From the NCBI RefSeq assembly GCF_025917315.1, contig NZ_CP080627.1, positions 2,728,001 through 2,792,000 on the forward strand: 64,000 bases of DNA, given 5' to 3'. The notes below the pieces were generated by a model. The model was not told the DNA's origin. It saw nothing but the letters and a program-made list of their open reading frames with translations, and ran no database searches. Both the position numbers and the translations under genes were made by a program. Source of the DNA: Halomonas qaidamensis. Its GTDB lineage: Bacteria; Pseudomonadota; Gammaproteobacteria; Pseudomonadales; Halomonadaceae. Shown piece by piece: positions 8,534 to 18,885 of this stretch; position 1 is the first letter of the stretch; each line of letters opens with the position of its first letter.

Positions 8534-10005
8534 AGGTTGACTCCTGGCGGCAGCGTGTCCGGCATTTCCAGGGTGTCGGCTTCCATAGATGCCACTGGGT
8601 AAGCGCAGTAGTCCGCCGCGTAGTAAGCGCTGGGCCGGTGGTTGCCGCTGTCACCTACGCCGCCAAAGGGGGCGTCGCCAGAGGCACCTGTGGTTTGGCG
8701 GTTCCAGTTCACGATGCCCGCACGAATGCGCAGCAGGAAATCATCCCAGTCAGCTTTATCGCCACCGATGAGTCCTGCAGATAAGCCATAGCGTGTATCA
8801 TTGGCAAGGGCTAATGCTTCATCCCAATCGCTGTAACGATGGATTTTCAGCAGCGGGCCGAAATGCTCCTCGTCCGGCACGTCCAGCCCCGTCACATCAA
8901 TCAACGCCGGGCTTAACAGGCTGGTGTTCTCTTTCAGGCGCTGCATCCGGTTAATCACCGTACCGCCCATGGCTTCCAGCTCATCTTGCGCTTTCAGCAG
9001 GCCGTCGGCAGCTACCACGCTGACCAAGCCGCCATAAAATGGCGCCACGGGCTCTTCTTCAAATTGCCCAGCCACGTGCAACTTGCTGATCGCATCAGAA
9101 AGCGCGTCGATCAGGCGATCGCCAACCTCACCCTGCGGTACCATTAAGCGACGGGCACAGGTGCAGCGCTGGCCACCAGATAAAAACGCCGACTGCAGAA
9201 TAGTCAGTACAGCTGCACGCTCGTCGTCGACGTCTTTGACCACCAGCGGGTTATTGCCTCCCAACTCCAAAGCGAGAATTTTATCCAGCTGTCCAGCGAA
9301 CTGCTGCTGTAGCATGCCACCGACTTTAGCGCTGCCGGTAAATAGTAGGCCGTCGATACCGGGGTGCGCTGCCAAGGCTTGGCCGACAGCAACACCGCCC
9401 TGCACTAGATTAATCACCCCAGCAGGCAGTCCCGCTTCCACCCAGCATTGCAGGGTTAAGTCAGCGGTCAGCGGGGTTTGGTCGCTGGGTTTAAACACTA
9501 CGGTATTGCCTGCGAGCAACGCGGGCACCATATGGCCATTGGGTAGGTGGCCAGGGAAGTTGTAGGGGCCAAACACCACCATGACACCATGAGGGCGATG
9601 GCGCAGTACGGCTTTCGCACTGCCCACGTCTTTTTCTCGCTCACCTGTACGTTCATGGTAGGCCTTGATAGATAGCGCCACCTTGCCGACCATCGCGCCG
9701 GCTTCAGTGCGTGCTTCCCAAAGCGGCTTGCCGGTCTCAGAGGCAATTGCTATTGCTAGGTCTTCACGGCGAGCCGTCAGTACCTCAACAAAACGCTCAA
9801 CAAGTGCTTGGCGCTGCGCAAACGAAGTGCGCGCCCATTCAGGAAAAGCGGCACGCGCGGCATCGATAGCGGCGCTAACTTGTGCGTTTGAGGCCGAAGC
9901 TCCTTGCCAAAGCAGTGTTCCAGAAACAGGATCATGCTTTGTAAAGGTGTCGGCATCGCCCGTTACCCAGGCGCCGTTAATCAGTTGCTGCTGTTGGGCG
10001 TGCAT
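8530..10005 (-). CDS. astD: N-succinylglutamate 5-semialdehyde dehydrogenase, AstD
   Basis: 491 residues. An NAD-dependent aldehyde dehydrogenase for the fourth AST step, making N-succinylglutamate. Seen: [14 protein letters not shown] (about 140-155, Asn for oxyanion stabilisation), the FTGS NAD-binding turn (about 222), the general-base Glu in ALELGGNNP (about 245) and the catalytic Cys in [10 protein letters not shown] (about 280). AAGGAG precedes the ATG. It lies between aruG and astB; its stop overlaps the astB start. Confidence 0.95.
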   Translation of the reverse strand: MHAQQQQLINGAWVTGDADTFTKHDPVSGTLLWQGASASNAQVSAAIDAARAAFPEWARTSFAQRQALVERFVEVLTARREDLAIAIASETGKPLWEARTEAGAMVGKVALSIKAYHERTGEREKDVGSAKAVLRHRPHGVMVVFGPYNFPGHLPNGHMVPALLAGNTVVFKPSDQTPLTADLTLQCWVEAGLPAGVINLVQGGVAVGQALAAHPGIDGLLFTGSAKVGGMLQQQFAGQLDKILALELGGNNPLVVKDVDDERAAVLTILQSAFLSGGQRCTCARRLMVPQGEVGDRLIDALSDAISKLHVAGQFEEEPVAPFYGGLVSVVAADGLLKAQDELEAMGGTVINRMQRLKENTSLLSPALIDVTGLDVPDEEHFGPLLKIHRYSDWDEALALANDTRYGLSAGLIGGDKADWDDFLLRIRAGIVNWNRQTTGASGDAPFGGVGDSGNHRPSAYYAADYCAYPVASMEADTLEMPDTLPPGVNL

Positions 10006-10111
10006 CGTTATCTCCTTCCCGTATGCGTGCTGGTGGTGCGAGCTTGTTATGTGTATTTGTTTTGAAAGACTGTTAATAAAGATCAGTGTTTAAATAGCTG
10101 TGCTTGAAAAG

Positions 10112-11143
10112 CTAGGTTTCCAACAAGCGAATGTGGTCACCTGCTGTAACACCCAGGCGGTCGGCTTCTTGCTGGCTAAGCACAATGGTGTTTTCCTGGG
10201 TGGGGCCGCGTCCTATCCAACTAGCGCTGAAGTTAAGCATCTCAGTAGTGGCTGCCAGCCAGAGGCTCTCGCTTTCGTCAGGCGCGTTTTGAGAAACTTC
10301 TACTTGGCAAAGCTGCGAATTACGAATCGCTCGCACGTCGTCAATGTAGGCCTCCACTGTGGGTCCACCATCGAAAATATCGATATAGCCTTCCCAACGC
10401 AGACCTTCTTTCTTGAGCATTTCAAGAGCTGGTCGTGTATGGCGGTGCACTTGACCAATGCAGGCACGTGCCTCTTCCGACATAAACGTGGTGTAGATCG
10501 GGAACTTCGGCATCAACTCACCGATAAAGCTTTTCTGGCCTAGCCCGGTTAACCGATCGGCCTCATTAAAGTCCATGGGAAAAAAGTGTTTACCCAAGCT
10601 TTCCCAAAAGGGGCTGGTGTTATGTTCATCAAACACGCCGCGCATCTCTGCCAGCACTTTTTGCGGAAAACGGTCACGAAACTGCGCAATAAACAGCCAG
10701 CGGGCTTTGGAAAGAAGCGCGCCATTACGTAGGTGTTTACTCGCTTCGCCGCGATATTCAGGGCGTAAGAACAGCGAGCACACTTCGGCATCGCCGGTAT
10801 GATCAGAGCTTAAAAACAGCGTATCGATCGTGCGGTGCAAATCTAACTGCACCGAGGAGTGCGCTAACGTACCCAGCCGGTAGTTGTAAAATGGCACTTC
10901 ACGACCCACTTGGCCTTCAATGGCGCAGCAGCCTGCCAACTCACCACTCTGCTCATCTTCCAGTACAAAGAAGTAGAGTCGATCGTTAATCGGCGTGCGC
11001 TCTTCAAAGGCACGGGCAGCGGCTTCAATTTTTCCAGCCAAAAACTCACGGTTATCCGGCAGTGAGGTAAAACCAACGCCTGCCTGTTGCGCAAGCGCCT
11101 GGAGCCCATCTAAATCGTCACGGGCAATGGGTCGAATGCGCAT
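10112..11143 (-). CDS. aruG: Arginine N-succinyltransferase, beta-type subunit (AruG)
   Basis: 343 residues. One of two paralogous subunits of arginine/ornithine succinyltransferase, which moves succinyl from succinyl-CoA to arginine in the first AST step. It starts with MRIRPIARDDLDGL, has the acyl-CoA acyltransferase-like core (FFVLEDEQSGELAGCCAI) and the AstA hallmark SPFWESLGKHFFPMDF (about 185-200) plus IDIFDGGPTVEA (about 265). The start overlaps the aruF stop (TAATG). A two-gene enzyme is the Pseudomonas arrangement; E. coli has one astA. Assignment as G rather than F follows gene order. Confidence 0.9.
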   Translation of the reverse strand: MRIRPIARDDLDGLQALAQQAGVGFTSLPDNREFLAGKIEAAARAFEERTPINDRLYFFVLEDEQSGELAGCCAIEGQVGREVPFYNYRLGTLAHSSVQLDLHRTIDTLFLSSDHTGDAEVCSLFLRPEYRGEASKHLRNGALLSKARWLFIAQFRDRFPQKVLAEMRGVFDEHNTSPFWESLGKHFFPMDFNEADRLTGLGQKSFIGELMPKFPIYTTFMSEEARACIGQVHRHTRPALEMLKKEGLRWEGYIDIFDGGPTVEAYIDDVRAIRNSQLCQVEVSQNAPDESESLWLAATTEMLNFSASWIGRGPTQENTIVLSQQEADRLGVTAGDHIRLLET

Positions 11144-12207
11144 TACATTTCTCCTTCATCAAGCGCATCTACCGCGCTTGGCAGGGTTAATGGCGCGGCC
11201 AGCACCGCGCGCCCCTCTTCAACACCTAAGCGTTTAGCGTGCTGTGGTGAAAGCATCAATTGCCCAGTAGGTGAAAGCGCATAACGCGCCACGATACAGC
11301 GGAAATCACCTAGCGTTTGATTGGCAATCATCGCGGGTTCTGCATCGGGCAGTGCGTGTTCAGGGCGTACCCTAACCGGATGCCAGGCAGCACGCCGGAA
11401 GGTTTCCAAGCGCTCGCGTTCGGCTTTTACAATCGGCCCTGCGTCAAAAATATCGACATGGCGAGAGCGTACAAAGCCTTCTGCCAACATTTCGGCTAAC
11501 GCGTCCTCATGGGCGGGATGCTCGCGACCAATGGCAGCGCGCGCCTGCGGTGTTAGCAGCGGTAGATAAAGCGGAAATTGCGGCATCACTTCAGCAATAA
11601 AGCTTTTCGAGCGGACGCCAGCAATGTGATTCATCTCTTGAAAGCTGCGGGCAAAAAAGTGACGGCCAACGCTTTCCCAAAAAGGCGATTCGTTTTTGCT
11701 ATCCAAGTAGCCCGGAAACGCTACCGCCAGAATGCGTGAAAAACGCTCGGGATATTGAGCAATGAACATCAGCCGCGCACGGCGTAACAGACTTTCTGCA
11801 CTGGTGCCTTTATAGCGCGGGTTGAGCGATAACGCGCAGAGCAGCGTGGCGTCAGAGGCTTCGTGAGAAAGCGCTAAGGTTTGCACTTCCCTACGTACGT
11901 TCAACTGCTGAGAAGCATGAATCAGCGTTTCCTGACGATAAGTGTAATAGGCTTCTGCTGCACCGGCTTGGGCACGGATGGTCGCCGTGCCTAGCACTTC
12001 CTCGCGTTCATCATCCGCCAGCACAAACATATAATGTTCGTTGCCGGGAAACTCAATTTCACTATTAAAAGCTTCCTGGGAGCGCACAATGCGCTCCTCT
12101 AGCCGATCACGGTTGGCGGGCAGATTGGTGAGCCGTGGCACTGCGTGCTCTGCCAACTGCTCCAGGGCTGGAAGATCAGCCATTGTTACCGGTCGAATTA
12201 CCAGCAT
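11143..12207 (-). CDS. aruF: Arginine N-succinyltransferase, alpha-type subunit (AruF)
   Basis: 354 residues from the ATG at 12207, paralogous along its length to the next gene. AstA landmarks: ESPFWESVGRHFF (about 175-188) and VDIFDAGPIVKAE (about 255-268). The start at MLVIRPVTMADLPAL matches pseudomonad AruF and has GAGGGGG upstream. An alternative ATG at 12246 overlaps the aruC stop (ATGA) and would add 13 residues; both could be used. The stop overlaps aruG. With aruG it should form a heteromeric enzyme. Confidence 0.9.
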   Translation of the reverse strand: MLVIRPVTMADLPALEQLAEHAVPRLTNLPANRDRLEERIVRSQEAFNSEIEFPGNEHYMFVLADDEREEVLGTATIRAQAGAAEAYYTYRQETLIHASQQLNVRREVQTLALSHEASDATLLCALSLNPRYKGTSAESLLRRARLMFIAQYPERFSRILAVAFPGYLDSKNESPFWESVGRHFFARSFQEMNHIAGVRSKSFIAEVMPQFPLYLPLLTPQARAAIGREHPAHEDALAEMLAEGFVRSRHVDIFDAGPIVKAERERLETFRRAAWHPVRVRPEHALPDAEPAMIANQTLGDFRCIVARYALSPTGQLMLSPQHAKRLGVEEGRAVLAAPLTLPSAVDALDEGEM

Positions 12208-12242
12208 CCTTAACGCCCCCTCTTGTGTGGCTTCTTGCCTAC

Positions 12243-13457
12243 TCATGCGCTGGCAACTAGCCGCTCAATCGCACGCTCTAGGCGCGCCATGCCCTCAGCA
12301 ATATCGTCTTCTGGAATAACTAAAGATGGCGCCATGCGTAGCACGTTAGGACCAGCAATCAATGCCATCACGCCCTCTTCGATAGCCAACGGCAGAATGT
12401 CTTTAGCACGGCCTTCAAAAGCATCCGACATTTGTGCGCCCATCAGCATCCCCATGCCGCGGATTTCTTTAAACACGCCATGTTTGCGGTTAATAGTTTC
12501 TAAATGCTCACGGAACAGGTCGTGACGATGCTTAACGCCGCTAAGTACTTCAGGGGTATCAATGAATTCCACGGCCGCTAGCGCAACCGCCGATGCCAAC
12601 GCATTGCCCCCATAGGTAGAACCATGGGTACCAATCGCTAAAGATTTCGCAATCGCATCCGTGGTTAAGGTGGCACCAATCGGGAAACCACCACCCAGTG
12701 ACTTGGCACTGGTGAGAATATCCGGGGTGATACCGAAATTTTTGTAGGCGTAAAGCTCGCCGCTGCGGCCAACGCCGGTTTGTACTTCATCAAAAATTAG
12801 CAGCGCGTTGTGCTCATCACACAGATCACGTAGCCCCTGAAGAAACTCTTGGGTCGCGGGAACAATGCCACCTTCGCCCTGCATCGGCTCAACCATAATG
12901 GCGCAGGTATCGTCGCCCACTAGCTTGCGTACGCTTTCCAGGTCATTGAAGTTGGCGTGCAGAATGCCACCAGGCACTGGGCCAAAGCCTTGAGAGTACT
13001 TGGGTTGGCCACCCACACTCACAGTAAAGAAAGTGCGGCCATGGAAAGACTGATAAAACGAGATAATTTTATCTTTATGCTCGCCATGGTGGTCTACCGC
13101 CCAACGGCGGGCTAGCTTTAGCGCGGCTTCGTTAGCTTCGCCACCGGAAGAGCATAGGAACACCTTATCGGCGAACGTGCGCTCAGTAAGCGTTTTGGCA
13201 AGTGCCAGCGCCGGCTCATTGGTAAATACATTCGACAAATGCCAAAGCTTTTCGCCCTGCTCTTTAAGCGCATTTACCAGCACCGGGTGGCAATGGCCTA
13301 GTGAGTTGACCGCAATACCACCGGCGAAATCGATGTATTCACGTCCCTGTTGATCCCACAAGCGGCTGCCTTCACCACGTACCGGGATAATTTGCTGTGG
13401 TGCGTAGTTAGGCGTCATGTAGTGATCGAAATCCTGACGGCTTGGGGTGTAGTTCAT
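12243..13457 (-). CDS. aruC: Succinylornithine/acetylornithine aminotransferase (AruC/AstC)
   Basis: 404 residues. A class III PLP aminotransferase for the third AST step (succinylornithine to succinylglutamate semialdehyde); the same family acts as ArgD in synthesis. Seen: [13 protein letters not shown] (about 46-58), [14 protein letters not shown] (about 103-116), the PLP-ring Asp in [11 protein letters not shown] (about 222-232) and the Schiff-base Lys in [14 protein letters not shown] (about 250-263). GGAGG precedes the ATG. It is the first gene of the operon, so the operon promoter should lie in the 100 bp before it. Operon position favours the catabolic role. Confidence 0.93.
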   Translation of the reverse strand: MNYTPSRQDFDHYMTPNYAPQQIIPVRGEGSRLWDQQGREYIDFAGGIAVNSLGHCHPVLVNALKEQGEKLWHLSNVFTNEPALALAKTLTERTFADKVFLCSSGGEANEAALKLARRWAVDHHGEHKDKIISFYQSFHGRTFFTVSVGGQPKYSQGFGPVPGGILHANFNDLESVRKLVGDDTCAIMVEPMQGEGGIVPATQEFLQGLRDLCDEHNALLIFDEVQTGVGRSGELYAYKNFGITPDILTSAKSLGGGFPIGATLTTDAIAKSLAIGTHGSTYGGNALASAVALAAVEFIDTPEVLSGVKHRHDLFREHLETINRKHGVFKEIRGMGMLMGAQMSDAFEGRAKDILPLAIEEGVMALIAGPNVLRMAPSLVIPEDDIAEGMARLERAIERLVASA

Positions 13458-13557
13458 GGGACAATACCTCCGGTGAAATAAAGGATAGAGTTAGTATACG
13501 GGGGGCGACAGACGCCGTGCTTTCAGTATTGGGACGGTAAATTATGAAAAGCTGCGC

Positions 13558-14532
13558 TTATCCAAGCCGCTCTTCACGTGGCGTAATGCCAAAATGATTG
13601 CGATAGGCGGTAGAAAAATGCGCGCCAGAGGAGAATCCAGTCATTAGCGCGATATCACCGACCGGCCGGTCGCTCTCTCTTAATTGTTTACGCGCATCCT
13701 GCAGGCGCAAATCCAGGTAATAACGGCTGGGCACTGCTTGCAAATACTTCTTAAATAAGCGCTCTAATTGACGCCGAGAGATACCCAAATGCTCGGCCAG
13801 CTCTAGCGTAGAAAGCGGCTCTTCAATATTGGCCTCCATCAATGTAACGGCATCTACTAGGCTTTGCGGCGCATGACCAAGGCGATTACGTAGTGGTACA
13901 TGTTGGCGCTCATCGGCTAAGCGGATGCGATCACAGACGAACTGCTCAGAAACCTGCTCGGCAAGGCGCTGGCCGTGATGCTTGCCAATCAGCGTTAGCA
14001 TCATATCCATTGCAGCAGTGCCACCGGCACAGGTTATCCGGTCACGGTCAATTTCAAATAGCTGCTGAGAAAGCGTGACCTGGGGGTACGCCTGCGCAAA
14101 CGCATCGAAACGTTGCCAGGGCAATGTAGCGCGGTAACCTTCCAACAACCCACAGCGGGCAAGCACTTCCGTGCCACCCGCAAGGCCGCCGATAGCAACA
14201 CCTCTGCCCTGATGGCTGCGCAACCATTCATTTAGCTTGGCAGGCAATGCATAGGGTAGCGGTGTAGGAGCACATACCAACAGCATATCAAGCGGCCCAA
14301 GCGGCGCGCCTAAGACATGTTGAGCGAGTAAGGAAAGCTGCGCGCCGCTGCGTACAGGTTCATCGGTTAAGCTTAACGTAACGGTTTGGTAAAGCATCTG
14401 CCCGCTTAGCTGATTGGCCATATGCAGCGGTTCGATAGCGCTCGCATGGGCCAGCAGCGAAAAACCAGGCAGCAGCACAAAGGCCACCCGCCTGCGTTCA
14501 CCAGCGGATGACATCAACGTACTTGAGGACAT
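13558..14532 (-). CDS. argR: ArgR-type regulator: DJ-1/PfpI-like domain plus AraC HTH
   Basis: 324 residues. The N-terminal GATase1/DJ-1-like sensor (about 14-190) is followed by an AraC-type double helix-turn-helix (about 215-320: LELAEHLGISRRQLERLFKKY and DIALMTGFSSGAHFSTAYRNHFG). Pseudomonas ArgR has this architecture and activates the aru operon in response to arginine. Here the gene lies directly upstream of aruC on the same strand, 100 bp away, which strongly suggests control of the operon. GbdR/CdhR-type relatives have the same domains, so the name rests on context. Confidence 0.85.
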   Translation of the reverse strand: MSSSTLMSSAGERRRVAFVLLPGFSLLAHASAIEPLHMANQLSGQMLYQTVTLSLTDEPVRSGAQLSLLAQHVLGAPLGPLDMLLVCAPTPLPYALPAKLNEWLRSHQGRGVAIGGLAGGTEVLARCGLLEGYRATLPWQRFDAFAQAYPQVTLSQQLFEIDRDRITCAGGTAAMDMMLTLIGKHHGQRLAEQVSEQFVCDRIRLADERQHVPLRNRLGHAPQSLVDAVTLMEANIEEPLSTLELAEHLGISRRQLERLFKKYLQAVPSRYYLDLRLQDARKQLRESDRPVGDIALMTGFSSGAHFSTAYRNHFGITPREERLG

Positions 14533-14659
14533 AACACGTTGCTTTGCTGCATAGAAATCGCCGCCAACTCAGATAAATAGCCAAGAAAAAAGCCATCTTA
14601 CCCAATTGCGCAAGTGAAGGCAGCGCTATGGCTCTTAAAACAAAAATAGCGGGCATAAA

Positions 14660-14690
14660 TACAAAATTGCCGAGCGTAATGCTCGGCAAT
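14660..14690 (-). terminator. Rho-independent terminator
   Basis: On the minus strand ATTGCCGAGC pairs with GCTCGGCAAT around a 5-base loop and is followed by TTTTGTATTT. It ends the transcript of the small membrane protein gene at 14729-14944. Confidence 0.85.
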
Positions 14691-14728
14691 AGGGGGATAC
14701 TACAAAAGGCGATACTATGTCGTCTTCG

Positions 14729-14944
14729 TTAACCGCCGCTGTTGCCAAGCCCCAGCATGACAATGCCTGCAACGATAATCCCCATCACGATAATAATTAA
14801 AGGGAGCATTTTATGCAGTCCGTTAGGAGACTTTTTTGCTTCCGGCTGCCGTTGTGGCTGTGACGTTTCAAAGTCCTCGGGCAGACGTTCGTTCATGACG
14901 TGCTCTTTCTCTTCTTCCCGGGTTTTGCTTTCCTTGGTATCCAT
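14729..14944 (-). CDS. Small single-pass membrane protein, unknown function
   Basis: 71 residues. A charged, Glu/Lys-rich cytoplasmic-looking N-terminus (1-43) is followed by one strongly hydrophobic helix (about 45-66, MLPLIIIVMGIIVAGIV) and a short Gly tail. The start has GAGAGGTG upstream and a clear intrinsic terminator lies 40 bp after the stop, so it is a real single-gene transcript. I do not recognise the family; tail-anchored topology is the likeliest reading. Confidence 0.7.
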   Translation of the reverse strand: MDTKESKTREEEKEHVMNERLPEDFETSQPQRQPEAKKSPNGLHKMLPLIIIVMGIIVAGIVMLGLGNSGG

Positions 14945-15012
14945 ACAACACCTCTCGCTTTCCGGTTAGATGATCAAAACGCGGCGATTAACCCTCTTCG
15001 ACACGCTTCGCG

Positions 15013-16218
15013 CTATAGTGTAACGACATCAAAGTGAACATCAGGGTTCACATCTGCGTCGTAATCTACATCATCACGCTCGAAGCCAAACAGCTTCAAG
15101 AATTCATGCTTATAACCAGCATAGTCGGTAATTTCGAACAGGTTCTCTGTAGTGACGGCAGGCCATAGGTCTTGGCAGGCTTTTTGTACATCGTCACGTA
15201 GTTCCCAATCATCAAGACGTAGGCGACCTTTATCATCGGTGGCCATCGCATCACCTTGACCAGTGTAGAGGTAATCACCAAACAAGCGGTTTAGTTGATC
15301 AATCGTACCTTCGTGTAGGCCCTGTTCTTTCATGATGCGATAGACCATGGCGATATACAGCGGCATCACAGGAATCGCGGCACTCGCCTGAGTAACCACC
15401 GACTTAAGCACGGCGACGTTGGCACCACCACCCGACTCTTTCAGTTTGGCATCAATCGCTGCGGCGGCGCGATCAAGGTCTTCCTTGGCTTTACCCAACG
15501 CACCGTGCCAGTAAATCGGCCAGGTGATTTCAGTGCCGATATAGCTAAACGCCACACTACGTGCACCTTTGGCTAGCACACCCGCGTCGTCTAGGGCGCT
15601 CATCCACAGCTCCCAGTCTTCGCCGCCCATCACGGTGATGGTGTCGTCGATCTCTTGCTGAGTAGCAGGCTCGACTTCTGCTTCGATGATGGCGTCTTTA
15701 TTGGTGTCGATCGCGGTTGCGCGATAGGTTTCACCAATTGGCTTCAGGCTCGAGCGCTTCACTTCACCCGTATCTGGCAGCTTACGCACTGGCGAAGCCA
15801 GGGAGTACACCACCAGATCAACTTCCCCCATGTCCTGCTTGATCAATTCAATGGCTTTTTCACGTGCTTCGTTAGAAAACGCATCGCCGTTGATTGATTT
15901 GCTATACAGACCTTCTTGCTTGGCGAACTTGTCGAACGCGGCGCTGTTGTACCAGCCAGCAGTACCGGTCTTTTTCTCACTGCTAGGCTTTTCAAAGAAG
16001 ACACCTAGGGTATCAGCGCCATAACCAAAGGCAGCCGTAATACGAGCTGCTAAGCCGTAGCCGCTGGAAGCACCAATCACCAGCACCTTTTTTGGACCTT
16101 GGCTTTTATCTAAACCACGCGCGCGGGTCGCTTCAATCTGTTCTAAAACGTTTTGCTCGCAGCCTTTAGGATGAGTGGTGGTGCAGATAAAGCCACGCAC
16201 TTTTGGTTTAATGATCAC
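15013..16218 (-). CDS. fabV: Enoyl-ACP reductase FabV (trans-2-enoyl-CoA reductase family)
   Basis: 401 residues, normal for FabV. It reduces enoyl-ACP with NAD(P)H in the last step of each fatty-acid elongation cycle. It begins [20 protein letters not shown], has the nucleotide-binding [12 protein letters not shown] (about 49-60) and the FabV/TER signature Tyr-x8-Lys in the segment [10 protein letters not shown] (about 236-245). FabV is triclosan-insensitive in the species where it was studied. It has its own promoter region opposite the gene at 16379. Confidence 0.95.
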   Translation of the reverse strand: MIIKPKVRGFICTTTHPKGCEQNVLEQIEATRARGLDKSQGPKKVLVIGASSGYGLAARITAAFGYGADTLGVFFEKPSSEKKTGTAGWYNSAAFDKFAKQEGLYSKSINGDAFSNEAREKAIELIKQDMGEVDLVVYSLASPVRKLPDTGEVKRSSLKPIGETYRATAIDTNKDAIIEAEVEPATQQEIDDTITVMGGEDWELWMSALDDAGVLAKGARSVAFSYIGTEITWPIYWHGALGKAKEDLDRAAAAIDAKLKESGGGANVAVLKSVVTQASAAIPVMPLYIAMVYRIMKEQGLHEGTIDQLNRLFGDYLYTGQGDAMATDDKGRLRLDDWELRDDVQKACQDLWPAVTTENLFEITDYAGYKHEFLKLFGFERDDVDYDADVNPDVHFDVVTL

Positions 16219-16378
16219 GTTGGACCCCTTTATCAGATTGATGTCGCTATCAGCATGGCAATGCCATTACCGTGTGGGGTGTATTCTAGCGGTCTAGACG
16301 CGCCCTGTCCGCTCTTGAGCTTCTCCGCCATTCACGGCAGGATAGCGACCTGACCACTCCTTTGCCGACGAGACCCTG

Positions 16379-16762
16379 ATGAACGCACAGCAGCTAGTCG
16401 ATGAACGCGGCGATTTATGGCTTGCTCTCGCCCCGCTGTGGTTGGACCGCGAGCCGAGCGAGCGTGATTACGCCCATATGATTGAGATGATTGAACAGCA
16501 TGACATGTCGCTGAAGGAATTAGAGTGGATGTTCCGCTTGGAGCTTGCTCCCGTGATGATGAGACACCAGCTATCAATTGCCAGTGAATGGCGAAAGTTC
16601 GATGACTATCAACTGATGAAGCAGCTGGTAAGCCACAACCTGCGCCTAAAAGGCTGGCGGCGCAAAAGTTGGGCGCTTTTTTCAGGATTAACCACAATGA
16701 TGGTGCGTCATCGCTGGGTAGAATTAATGCAGCGACTGATGGTTACCCGCGGCGAGATATAA
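16379..16762 (+). CDS. Small DUF7079-like hypothetical protein
   Basis: 127 residues, no membrane segment. The pattern LALAPLWLDREPSERDYAHM, then SLKELEWMFRLELAPVMMRHQLSIASEWRKFD, looks like the DUF7079 family (recalled, not searched), whose function is unknown. It is divergent from fabV and convergent with the glutathione peroxidase gene. The ribosome site is weak, so the start is the first ATG by default. Confidence 0.65.
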   Translation: MNAQQLVDERGDLWLALAPLWLDREPSERDYAHMIEMIEQHDMSLKELEWMFRLELAPVMMRHQLSIASEWRKFDDYQLMKQLVSHNLRLKGWRRKSWALFSGLTTMMVRHRWVELMQRLMVTRGEI

Positions 16763-16786
16763 CAGTGCGCGTCGTTTTTTTACCCG

Positions 16787-17269
16787 TTACTCTTTATCAA
16801 GAGCGGCTTCCAACGCCAGCCGAAGTGATGCCCCATGGTCGTTAGGGGCAAATCTTGCGATCACCCTGCCATCGCGCCCCACCAGAAACTTTGTGAAATT
16901 CCACTTGATCGCCTTAGTACCTAATACGCCCGGTGCCTCCTGTTTAAGCACAACAAACAGCGGATGGGCGTTTGGACCGTTCACTGATACTTTTTCCATT
17001 AGTGGAAAGCTGACTCCAAACTGTTGCTCGCCAAAAAGACAGAAAGCCTCTGCACTCTCTGGCGACTGCTTACCAAACTGGTTACAGGGGAAGCCAAGCA
17101 CCGTAAACCCACGATCTCGATAGCGCTGATATAAACCCTCTAGCTCTTTTAGCTGCGGGGTAAAGCCACACTTACTAGCCACATTAACCACCAACAATAC
17201 TTGCCCGCGCAGCGCCCGCAAGTTGAACGGCTTGCCTTGATGGGTGTAACAATCCTGCTCATAAATCAT
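16787..17269 (-). CDS. Glutathione peroxidase family thiol peroxidase (Cys type)
   Basis: 160 residues. It reduces hydroperoxides in the cytoplasm. Active-site motifs are NVASKCGFTPQ (peroxidatic Cys near 37, in place of Sec), FPCNQFGKQSPE with its Gln (about 73-84) and KWNFTKFLVG with its Trp/Asn (about 125-134). The second Cys in FPCNQF suggests thioredoxin-type recycling, as in E. coli BtuE. It lies 78 bp after the LysE exporter gene and may be co-transcribed. Confidence 0.92.
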   Translation of the reverse strand: MIYEQDCYTHQGKPFNLRALRGQVLLVVNVASKCGFTPQLKELEGLYQRYRDRGFTVLGFPCNQFGKQSPESAEAFCLFGEQQFGVSFPLMEKVSVNGPNAHPLFVVLKQEAPGVLGTKAIKWNFTKFLVGRDGRVIARFAPNDHGASLRLALEAALDKE

Positions 17270-17347
17270 CGCAAGGCCCCCCTAAATGACTCCACCAGCA
17301 TAGGCTTTACCATGCCACGGCGATGGCGGTTACACCAGTACGGTTTA

Positions 17348-17965
17348 TCAACTAATCGGGCCTGCAACAACCCGCAGCGCCAGCGCAATAAGCAGCACAC
17401 CAGTGATTCGATTGATCCAGTGGGCATGACGCTGAAGCCAAGGCAGTACGCGAGAGTGGGAAAGCCCCACCGCCACCAAAACGTACCACCCCCCGTCAAT
17501 AATAATTGCAGTTGCGACGATGATAGCCTTGGCCAGTAGACTCATGTCAGGCGTTACAAACTGACTTAATAGCGCCACAAAAAAGATGATCAACTTGGGA
17601 TTACCTAGCGCCACTAGCACTGCTTCTTTAGCCGCTTGGCGTGGTGTCGTCACTGCTGCCTCGGGTGACAGCGCTCCACCTCTGCCTGCCCGTAGTGCCT
17701 TTATTCCAAGCCAGGCCAAATAGGCTGCGCCGCACCATGTCACTAGCTGAAATAACGCTGGGTGGCGCACAATAAGTGCACCCAAGCCCCATACGGTGAG
17801 CAACGCATAAAACCCGACACCCAGCGCATGAAAAACTGCAGCCGTCATACCGGGCAAGCGGCCCCCGCCTAACGTATGGCGCAACACTAGCGCTAGACTA
17901 GGTCCTGGGGACATCGCTCCCATGGCACAAATAGCAGCCAGCGATAGCCAGAGTGACAGCGGCAT
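17348..17965 (-). CDS. LysE/RhtB family amino-acid exporter
   Basis: 205 residues, six hydrophobic helices. The N-terminal MSPGPSLALVLRHTLGGGRLPG (about 17-38) is the LysE signature, followed by GAAYLAWLGIKALRAG and GNPKLIIFFVALLSQFV, both typical of RhtB-type exporters. The substrate (homoserine, threonine, leucine or others) cannot be assigned. AAGGAG precedes the ATG. Glutathione peroxidase follows on the same strand. Confidence 0.88.
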   Translation of the reverse strand: MPLSLWLSLAAICAMGAMSPGPSLALVLRHTLGGGRLPGMTAAVFHALGVGFYALLTVWGLGALIVRHPALFQLVTWCGAAYLAWLGIKALRAGRGGALSPEAAVTTPRQAAKEAVLVALGNPKLIIFFVALLSQFVTPDMSLLAKAIIVATAIIIDGGWYVLVAVGLSHSRVLPWLQRHAHWINRITGVLLIALALRVVAGPIS

Positions 17966-18152
17966 TTTTCTCTCCTTGAAATCAGCAAGATAGGCTGACT
18001 AATTATACGCCAGCTAAGCGGGTTCTAAGCGAATAAATCCGCCTCCTTAAATAACGCTGTTAGCATGGTACGCTGTTGGGTAAAATTTTCCCCTTTTTGA
18101 AAACGATGACGCCTGCCCTGCAGGCGGTTCATGGCTAATGAAGGACTTCAAT

Positions 18153-18884
18153 ATGGGTAGGGCGTTTCAAAACCGTAAGGAATCCATGGCCAAAACGGCC
18201 GCTGCGAAAACCAAGGTTTACAGCAAATACGGGCGTGAAATTTACGTTTGTGCCAAAGCAGGCGGCACAGATCCAAACGGTAACCTTGCGCTGCGCGGTT
18301 TAATGGAGCGGGCTAAAAAAGACCAAGTACCCTCTCACGTTATCGATAAAGCCTTAGATAAGGCCAGTGGCGCAGGTGGCGAAGACTTTTCTCCAGCGCG
18401 CTATGAAGGCTTTGGGCCAGGCAACGTGATGGTGATTGTCGACTGTTTGACCGACAACCCCAATCGCACCTTTGGTGATGTGCGCGGCTGCTTTACCAAA
18501 ACCAAAAGCAAAATTGGCACCCCCGGCAGCGTCAGCCACATGTTTGATCACTGCGCAATTTTTTCGTTTGCAGGCAGCGATGAAGAAGCCGTGCTTGAAG
18601 CACTCATGGAAGCCGATGTCGACGTTACCGATATCGAGCAGGAAGACGGTCGTATCACGGTGTTTGCGCCGCACACCGATTACGCTAAAGCCAAACAAGC
18701 GCTGCTAGATGCTTTTGGTGAGGTTGATTTCGAGGTTGACGAGATCCAGTTCTTACCACAGACCCCAACGCCCATCGAAGGCGATGACGTGGCGATGTTT
18801 GAGAAACTGCTGGGTATGCTTGAAGAGCTCGACGATGTGCAAAATGTTTTCCATAGCGCCGAACTACCGGAACAAACTGCTTAA
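18153..18884 (+). CDS. yeeN: YebC/TACO1 family protein, YeeN subtype
   Basis: 243 residues. Core motifs are [14 protein letters not shown] (about 30), [30 protein letters not shown] (90-120) and [12 protein letters not shown] (about 128). The N-terminus [25 protein letters not shown] and overall pattern are those of the YeeN branch, not canonical YebC (which has KWANIKHRK). YebC proteins were annotated as transcription regulators, and recent work ties them to relieving ribosome stalls. AAGGA supports the start at 18153; an ATG five codons upstream is less likely. The stop is 1 bp from the convergent DUF429 gene. Confidence 0.9.
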   Translation: MGRAFQNRKESMAKTAAAKTKVYSKYGREIYVCAKAGGTDPNGNLALRGLMERAKKDQVPSHVIDKALDKASGAGGEDFSPARYEGFGPGNVMVIVDCLTDNPNRTFGDVRGCFTKTKSKIGTPGSVSHMFDHCAIFSFAGSDEEAVLEALMEADVDVTDIEQEDGRITVFAPHTDYAKAKQALLDAFGEVDFEVDEIQFLPQTPTPIEGDDVAMFEKLLGMLEELDDVQNVFHSAELPEQTA

Positions 18885-18885
18885 A

